Source of the DNA: JACQNR01 sp049515175
GTDB lineage: Bacteria; Acidobacteriota; Terriglobia; UBA7540
Direction: 5' to 3'
Length of the DNA stretch: 10,783 nt
Assembly (NCBI GenBank): GCA_049515175.1
Contig: JBEKUI010000160.1
Coordinates: forward strand, 1 to 10,783
Shown here: positions 6,603 to 10,783 of the stretch, piece after piece
How the letters are laid out: each line of letters opens with the position of its first letter
Position numbering within the stretch: position 1 is the stretch's first letter
Position numbers and translations under genes: made by a program
Notes under the pieces: generated by a model
What the model was told of the DNA's origin: nothing
What the model saw: the letters and a program-made list of their open reading frames with translations, nothing else
Database searches by the model: none

Positions 6603-7574
6603 TTGAAACTCAAAGTCTTTGTGACCCGGCCAATCCCCGCGAGCGCCGTCGATGCGCTTCGGGAACGGTTTGAAGTCCAGGTACATCCGCACGATATCGC
6701 GCTCAAGCCGCCGCAACTGGGTGAAGCCTGCCGGGAAGTCGCCGGACTATTGGCGGTCGGCGTAAGAGTGAATGAAGAGGTGCTCGGCCAAGCTCCCCAC
6801 CTGAAAGTGGTGGCGAACTGCGGCGTCGGCTATGACAACATCGATGTCGAGGCCTGCACGCGCCGAGGCATCGTAGTCACCAACACGCCCGGCGTTCTCA
6901 CCGACACCACCGCCGATCTTGCCTTCGCACTGCTCCTGGGCTCCGCCCGGCGGACCGTAGAGAACGATCACTACGTGCGCGCCGGCAAGTGGCAGAAATG
7001 GGAGTTCGGCTCGATGTGGGGCACGGACATCCATCACAAGACCCTGGGCATTTATGGGTTTGGCCGCATCGGGCAGGCGATGGCCCGGCGCGGCCGCGGC
7101 TTCGGCATGAATATCCTGTACCATTCCCGGCGCCGCGCTGAGGCCGCCATCGAAGCGGAGTCTTCCGCCCACTATGTCGATTCCGAAACTCTCTTGCGTG
7201 AATCCGACTTTCTCAGCGTGCACACTCCGATGTCGCCCGAGACACATCACCTGATCGGGGCGCGTGAACTGGCGATGATGAGGCCCACGGCATTCCTCAT
7301 CAACACAGCGCGCGGCAAGGTGGTGGATGAGGAAGCGCTCGTCGAGGCACTGAAATCACGGCGGATTGCCGGCGCCGGCCTGGATGTCTTCGAGCACGAG
7401 CCCCACGTTCACCCCGAACTGACCAAGCTTGAAAACGTAGTGCTGGCGCCGCACGTGGGCAGCGCCACCGGCGAGACCCGGCTGAAAATGGCCACGCTTG
7501 CCGCCGAGAACCTGCTCGCCGCGCTCGACGGCCGCCGCCCTCCCAACGTCGTCAATCCTGAAGTGTTCAAGTAG
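6603..7574 (+). CDS. D-isomer-specific 2-hydroxyacid dehydrogenase, glyoxylate/hydroxypyruvate reductase type
   Basis: A 323-residue cytoplasmic oxidoreductase, full length for the family. It most resembles archaeal glyoxylate reductase GyaR: VFVTRPIP at 5-12, ANCGVGYDNID at 71-81, TNTPGVLTDTTADLAFALL at 93-111. The Rossmann motif GFGRIG is at 152-157. Catalytic residues of the family are visible as Arg237 (NTARG), Glu266 (FEHEP) and His284 (PHVGSAT). The SRRR at 175-178 after the second beta strand places several arginines where NADPH-preferring members have basic residues, so NADPH use is likely. The expected reaction is glyoxylate to glycolate and/or hydroxypyruvate to D-glycerate. The start is a TTG at 6603-6605 with AAGGGA about 10 bases upstream; no ATG or GTG gives a better N-terminus. 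As first gene of the cluster, its product D-glycerate would feed the glycerate kinase at 8214. A 3-phosphoglycerate dehydrogenase role is unlikely because there is no ACT or extra C-terminal domain. Confidence 0.9.
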   Translation: MKLKVFVTRPIPASAVDALRERFEVQVHPHDIALKPPQLGEACREVAGLLAVGVRVNEEVLGQAPHLKVVANCGVGYDNIDVEACTRRGIVVTNTPGVLTDTTADLAFALLLGSARRTVENDHYVRAGKWQKWEFGSMWGTDIHHKTLGIYGFGRIGQAMARRGRGFGMNILYHSRRRAEAAIEAESSAHYVDSETLLRESDFLSVHTPMSPETHHLIGARELAMMRPTAFLINTARGKVVDEEALVEALKSRRIAGAGLDVFEHEPHVHPELTKLENVVLAPHVGSATGETRLKMATLAAENLLAALDGRRPPNVVNPEVFK

Positions 7575-7785
7575 AGGATACTCCGACGAAGTCGCGAGGG
7601 TGAATTCATTGACTCTCAGCTCCCAGCAAGCAGCCGCCAGCAGTCAGTAGTGGGCTCTCCGTCGTTTGCGGGGGACTGTCCCTTGCCCATCATCCTCAAT
7701 CCTCTTCGCCAACAACCTGTCGTGGGATCGTTAGCCTTCCGACTTTCCCTTGCGTTTGCCGGTCCGGTTCCGAATAATGCTATTC
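7575..7785 (+). other. Intergenic gap between hydroxyacid reductase and GlcG-like genes
   Basis: This gap of about 210 bases contains an array of 7-base units at 7615-7649 (separate entry) and an 11-base palindrome, GGGAC-T-GTCCC, at 7672-7682. No clear promoter or terminator is visible. It separates the first gene from the tightly spaced GlcG-like / kinase pair, so the latter may have its own promoter. Confidence 0.4.
7615..7649 (+). repeat. Array of five degenerate 7-base units (NNCAGYN)
   Basis: Five consecutive heptads, CTCAGCT, CCCAGCA, AGCAGCC, GCCAGCA and GTCAGTA, keep CAG in the same phase of a 7-base period. The array starts 40 bases after the stop codon of the hydroxyacid reductase gene. 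Two more arrays with a CAG core and a 7-base period occur at 9568-9717 and 10622-10724. Confidence 0.6.
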
Positions 7786-8214
7786 ATGCTCACAAGAAAC
7801 AACCTTCGTCTCACGCTCGAGGGCGCGCGCGCCATACTCGCCGCCGCCGAGAAGAAAGCTCAGGCGATCAAAGTGCCGATGAACATTGCTGTCGTGGACG
7901 ACGGCGGCCACTTGCTGGTGTTTGCGCGCATGGACAGGGTCAAGCTCTCGTCCATTGCGGTGGCGCTCACCAAGGCGGTTTCGGCGGCGTTGCGACGCAC
8001 CCCGAGCGGGCCATCGCCGGCGAACGAGCCGAGCGTTCTGCTTTCGCTCGGACTCGCACTCGCCACCGAGGGCAAGCTCACGCCCATTCGCGGCGGTCTG
8101 CCCCTGATGGTCGAAGGGCAGTGCGCAGGGGCGATTGGAGTGAGCGGCGGGTCAGAGGATGAAGACGTCCAGGTCGCGCAGGCGGGCGTGGATTCCCTGG
8201 CAGGATGGGTCTGA
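7786..8214 (+). CDS. GlcG/HbpS-family (DUF336-like) small protein
   Basis: A 142-residue protein of the GlcG/HbpS family, known from the glycolate-utilisation (glc) locus, where its biochemical role is not settled, and from Streptomyces HbpS, a haem-binding protein. Typical features are the helical start LTLEGARAILAAAEKKA (9-25), IAVVDDGGHLLVFARMD (34-50), a KA-containing helix with SAALRR (66-71), GGLPLM (103-108), GAIGVSGG (115-122) and a C-terminal DxxxAxAG-like helix. Length is normal. The start is uncertain: ATG codons at 7777 and 7786 are both possible and neither has a clear ribosome site; 7786 gives the most family-like N-terminus. There is no signal peptide, so it is probably cytoplasmic. 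Its stop overlaps the start of the glycerate kinase gene (TGATG), which ties it to glycerate/glycolate metabolism. An accessory or haem/cofactor-related role is inferred from context only. Confidence 0.82.
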   Translation: MLTRNNLRLTLEGARAILAAAEKKAQAIKVPMNIAVVDDGGHLLVFARMDRVKLSSIAVALTKAVSAALRRTPSGPSPANEPSVLLSLGLALATEGKLTPIRGGLPLMVEGQCAGAIGVSGGSEDEDVQVAQAGVDSLAGWV

Positions 8215-9560
8215 TGGCCAGCCACACCGTCTCGCTCAGCACCCCACCCCTCACATACAATCACGGCAAGGAACTCGCCCAGTCGATTTTCCACGAGACC
8301 CTAGCGGCCATCGAGGTGCGCCACGCGATGCTCGCCCGCATCCGGCGCGAGGGTGAGACGCTGCTCGCCGGAAACATTTCGGCTCCGCTTTCTCGCCCGC
8401 CGCGCGTCGTCGCCCTCGGCAAAGCCGCCAATCGTATGGCCGCCACGCTCGACGAAATTCTAGGCGGGCAGGTCGAGGCCGGGATCGTCGTCAGTCCCGC
8501 CGAGCCGACGCACAAACTGGAACGCTACCGCTATTTCATAGGCGGGCATCCTTATCCCTCGCTGGGAAGCTGGCAGGGGGCCGAAACCGCACTGGCGATG
8601 CTCGACGGTCTCACCGCCGACGACCTGGCGATCTACCTGATCTCTGGCGGTGGCTCGGCGCTTTTTGAAAAACCCCTCGACCCGGCGGTAAGCCTGGCTG
8701 ATCTGATCGAACTGAACCGCCGGCTCGTCGGATGCGGCCTGCCCATCGAGCAGATCAACGTGCTCCGCAAGCACCTCTCGGCGGTGAAAGGCGGACGGCT
8801 TGCCCTCCAGGCCTATCCGGCGCGACAGCTCACGATTTTCATCTCCGATGTTCCGGAGCAGTTTCCCACGATGGTCGCTTCCGGCCCCACCCTGGCAGAC
8901 GAGTCCACGGTGGCGCAGTGCTACGAAATCGCGGAAGAGCGTGGCCTCGCGGCCGGGCTGCCGGCCAGCATCCGGAAGCATTTCGAGCAGCGCTCGCTCG
9001 TCGAGACTCCCAAGCCCGGCGACCGGCGCTTTCGGCGCTCACAGTACTACTGCCTGCTCTCGAACCGGGACGCGCTGGACGCCGCGCAGGCCGCCGCGCA
9101 GAAGATGGGCCTCGCGAGCGAAGTCGATATGGGCGACTGGGACCGGGATTTCCGCCTGGTGGTTGAGGAGAGCCTCGCGCATCTCGAATCCCTGGCCGCC
9201 GCTCATCCCGGTCAGACCGTTTGCCTGGTTCAAGGAGGCGAAGTCATCAGCCCGGTGACCGCTCCGGGGACTGGCGGGCGGAATCAAGCCTTCGCGCTTT
9301 ATGCCGCCCAGAAGATTGCCGGCCAGAAGCACGTCGTTTTGAGCGCTGGCACCGACGGCCGCGATGGCAATAGCCCAACGAGCGGCGCGGTCGCTGATGG
9401 GCAGACGATTTCGCGTGGCAGCGCTCTGAACTTGGATCCCGATCGCTACCTGGAGATGTGCGATTCCTACCACTTCTTCCGGTCGCTCGGCGATACGCTC
9501 GATACGGGGTTTACCGACAACAACGTCCGAGACGTGCGGCTCTGGCTTCATTTTGCGTAG
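8214..9560 (+). CDS. Glycerate 2-kinase (MOFRL / DUF4147 family)
   Basis: A 448-residue kinase that phosphorylates D-glycerate with ATP to 2-phosphoglycerate, in the family that includes GckA and TtuD. Visible motifs are GKAA at 69-72, GGHPYP at 110-115, ISGGGSAL at 143-150, KHLSAVKGGRLA at 186-197, SDVPEQFPTMVASGPT at 211-226, then the MOFRL domain with QGGEV at 340-344, GTGGRNQ at 352-358 and SAGTDGRDG at 377-385. Length is normal and all hallmark segments are present. The start at 8214 overlaps the stop of the GlcG-like gene as TGATG and has AGGA 8 bases upstream; an in-frame ATG at 8205 would add three residues but has no ribosome site. The overlap implies translational coupling. It is the phosphorylating step linking the reductases on both sides to central carbon metabolism. 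Confidence 0.93.
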   Translation: MASHTVSLSTPPLTYNHGKELAQSIFHETLAAIEVRHAMLARIRREGETLLAGNISAPLSRPPRVVALGKAANRMAATLDEILGGQVEAGIVVSPAEPTHKLERYRYFIGGHPYPSLGSWQGAETALAMLDGLTADDLAIYLISGGGSALFEKPLDPAVSLADLIELNRRLVGCGLPIEQINVLRKHLSAVKGGRLALQAYPARQLTIFISDVPEQFPTMVASGPTLADESTVAQCYEIAEERGLAAGLPASIRKHFEQRSLVETPKPGDRRFRRSQYYCLLSNRDALDAAQAAAQKMGLASEVDMGDWDRDFRLVVEESLAHLESLAAAHPGQTVCLVQGGEVISPVTAPGTGGRNQAFALYAAQKIAGQKHVVLSAGTDGRDGNSPTSGAVADGQTISRGSALNLDPDRYLEMCDSYHFFRSLGDTLDTGFTDNNVRDVRLWLHFA

Positions 9561-9567
9561 TACTTGG

Positions 9568-9717
9568 GGAGTCAGAAGTCAGGAGTCAGGAGTCAGAATT
9601 CAGAATGCAGAGTGGATAAACAGCGTGACTTGCCATCCTTGTGGCGAATGGCATCGTCCCCTACCTGCTCTTTCGATTGGATATTATTCTGACTCCTGAC
9701 TTCTGACTCCTGACTTC
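9568..9717. repeat. Inverted arrays of 7-base units around a unique core
   Basis: The left arm (9568-9609) has six consecutive heptads of consensus GRAGTCA, the last two degenerate (GAATTCA, GAATGCA). The right arm (9690-9717) has four heptads of the complementary type, TGACTCC and TGACTTC alternating. Bases 9568-9589 are a perfect 22-base inverted match to 9689-9710. The core, about 9610-9688, is unique sequence with no open frame of note. The element fills nearly the whole gap between the glycerate kinase stop (9560) and the ribosome site GGGAGG (9721-9726) of the next gene. A transcript crossing it could fold into a long stem with a loop of about 100 bases. Confidence 0.85.
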
Positions 9718-9732
9718 TACGGGAGGTTCTCT

Positions 9733-10629
9733 ATGGCGCAGAAGATCGGCTTCATCGGCCTGGGCATCATGGGGACACCCATGGCGTTGAATCTTGTGAA
9801 GGCGGGATTCAGCGTTACGGCCTATAATCGCACGCGCAGCAAAGGGGAAGCACTGGAGCGCGCGGGAGCGCGCATTGCGGCGACGCCTGCCGAGGCCGCG
9901 CGCGACGCCGAAGTGATCGTGGCCATCGTCAGCGACACCGCAGCGATGGAAGAAGTCGTCCTCGGCCGAGGTGGCGTGGTGGAAACGATTCACTCCGGCG
10001 CAATCCTGATCGATTCCAGCACCATCAGCCCCGCCGCAAGCCGCAAGCTCGCCGGGCACCTGGGCGCCAGGGGCGCCGCGATGCTCGACGCGCCGGTTAC
10101 CGGCAGCAAGCATGGCGCGGAGAAGGGCGAACTGACCTTCATGATTGGCGGCGAGCGCGAGGTGATGGGGCGCGCGATGCCTGTCCTGAAAGTACTCGGC
10201 AATCGGCACATCTACTGCGGCCCGCAGGGGCTGGGCCTCTCTGCCAAGCTCGCCATGAACGCCATCCTCGCCACCATGGTGGAAATCTTCGCCGAGGGGT
10301 TCGTGATGGCGAAGAAGGCCGGCGTGCCGCCGGCCACGCTGCTCGAGATCATGCAATCCAGCCTGGCGCGTTCGGGCATCATCGACTTCAAAGCGCCCTT
10401 CGTGTTCCGCGGCGATTTCACGCCCTACTTCCCCCTCAAGCTGATGCACAAGGATCTCGAACTGGCGATGGAAGCCGCTTACGCGCAGGGCACCCCCATG
10501 CCCACCACGGCCACCGTCAAGGAAATTTACGGCGCGGCACGCGCCCAGGGTCAGGGGGATCAGGACTATGTTTCAGTGATCACCTTTCTCGAAGGCCTGG
10601 CGGGCGTCGAGGTCAGAGAGAAGCAGTAG
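9733..10629 (+). CDS. Beta-hydroxyacid dehydrogenase: glyoxylate / tartronate-semialdehyde reductase group
   Basis: A 298-residue NAD(P)-dependent enzyme of the 3-hydroxyisobutyrate dehydrogenase superfamily, full length. The Rossmann motif GFIGLGIMG is at 6-14. NRTRSK at 32-37 suggests NADP(H) preference. The substrate segment DAPVTGSKHGAEKGELTF is at 119-136 and the catalytic lysine is Lys172 in GLSAKLAMN. FPLKLMHKD at 233-241 and the variant VTGSKHGA, rather than VSGGxxGA, resemble the glyoxylate / succinic-semialdehyde reductase (GLYR) branch more than E. coli GarR. The likely reaction is therefore reduction of glyoxylate or a short semialdehyde such as tartronate semialdehyde; the latter would give glycerate for the kinase upstream. 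The start has GGGAGG six bases upstream. The repeat-filled gap before it and the strong own ribosome site suggest it may be translated independently of the kinase. Exact substrate is not decided. Confidence 0.9.
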   Translation: MAQKIGFIGLGIMGTPMALNLVKAGFSVTAYNRTRSKGEALERAGARIAATPAEAARDAEVIVAIVSDTAAMEEVVLGRGGVVETIHSGAILIDSSTISPAASRKLAGHLGARGAAMLDAPVTGSKHGAEKGELTFMIGGEREVMGRAMPVLKVLGNRHIYCGPQGLGLSAKLAMNAILATMVEIFAEGFVMAKKAGVPPATLLEIMQSSLARSGIIDFKAPFVFRGDFTPYFPLKLMHKDLELAMEAAYAQGTPMPTTATVKEIYGAARAQGQGDQDYVSVITFLEGLAGVEVREKQ

Positions 10630-10724
10630 GCAGTCGCATAAGCATGGCGGGATATTCGAAAAACTGCCGGAGATTGGCTCGCGGTGTTAAACTTTTGACT
10701 GCCGACTGCGGACTGCCAACTGAG
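10622..10724. repeat. Second pair of inverted 7-base arrays downstream of the reductase
   Basis: The left arm has two units, AGCAGTA (10622-10628) and GGCAGTC (10629-10635), and overlaps the stop codon of the reductase gene. The right arm has four units on the opposite strand sense, GACTGCC, GACTGCG, GACTGCC and AACTGAG (10697-10724). About 60 bases of unique sequence lie between. The layout, arms of complementary heptads around a core, repeats that of 9568-9717 although the heptad differs. Confidence 0.7.
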
Positions 10725-10726
10725 CC

Positions 10727-10783
10727 ATGTCCCAACCCTCCACGAGTCACGTACCCACGGCCTATGTCATCTGGCAGTGTTTG
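10727..10783 (+). CDS. Possible start of a further gene (runs off the window)
   Basis: An ATG directly after the heptad array opens a frame of 19 codons that is still open at the window edge (begins MSQPSTSHVP). There is no evident ribosome site and too little sequence to recognise a family. It is listed only because it follows the cluster on the same strand. Confidence 0.25.
   Translation, partial: MSQPSTSHVPTAYVIWQCL

Noticed and set aside
9568..9717. CRISPR array
   Set aside because: The repeats are 7 bases with no spacers between them, and no cas gene is present.
9661..10449. Minus-strand open frame (262 codons) opposite the beta-hydroxyacid dehydrogenase
   Set aside because: Antisense to a gene with a full Rossmann motif and catalytic lysine; its sequence is low-complexity His/Glu/Arg, and the start lies in coding DNA.

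Overview
The window looks like chromosomal DNA from a GC-rich, free-living Gram-negative bacterium. Acidobacteriota is my best guess. It rests on the gene set (PilZ / zinc-ribbon / PilZ proteins, a long divergent membrane pyrophosphatase, a small exported helical protein) and on the arrays of 7-base units between genes. No rRNA or other phylogenetic marker is present, so the assignment is an inference. I see no rRNA, tRNA, CRISPR array, intact insertion sequence or phage gene.

Left part (1-2988). On the minus strand, a LsrG-like antibiotic-biosynthesis-monooxygenase-fold protein (619-924) is followed after 7 bases by an iron-containing alcohol dehydrogenase cut off by the window edge (1-611); the two look like an operon. 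Next come two divergently oriented paralogues (1009-1866 minus, 2161-2988 plus). Each has a degenerate PilZ half, a two-CxxC putative zinc ribbon and a canonical C-terminal PilZ domain. They probably sense cyclic di-GMP and are separated by a 294-base promoter region.

Middle part (2989-6602). A small exported, charged helical protein (3121-3495) converges on a divergent 870-residue membrane-bound pyrophosphatase (3522-6134 minus). The pump has the lysine typical of potassium-independent enzymes, a good promoter and a roughly 120-base leader. A 16-base inverted repeat lies just upstream of its promoter. The stretch 6135-6602 holds only these control elements and no convincing gene.

Right part (6603-10783). 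Four plus-strand genes form a glyoxylate/hydroxypyruvate/glycerate cluster: a GyaR-like 2-hydroxyacid reductase, a GlcG/HbpS-like protein, a MOFRL-family glycerate 2-kinase whose start overlaps the GlcG stop, and a beta-hydroxyacid dehydrogenase of the glyoxylate / tartronate-semialdehyde reductase group. Together they could reduce glyoxylate-derived C3 compounds to D-glycerate and phosphorylate it to 2-phosphoglycerate for glycolysis or gluconeogenesis. All three gaps after genes in this cluster carry arrays of CAG-containing 7-base units, two of them arranged as inverted arms around a unique core. These arrays are the most unusual non-coding feature in the window.
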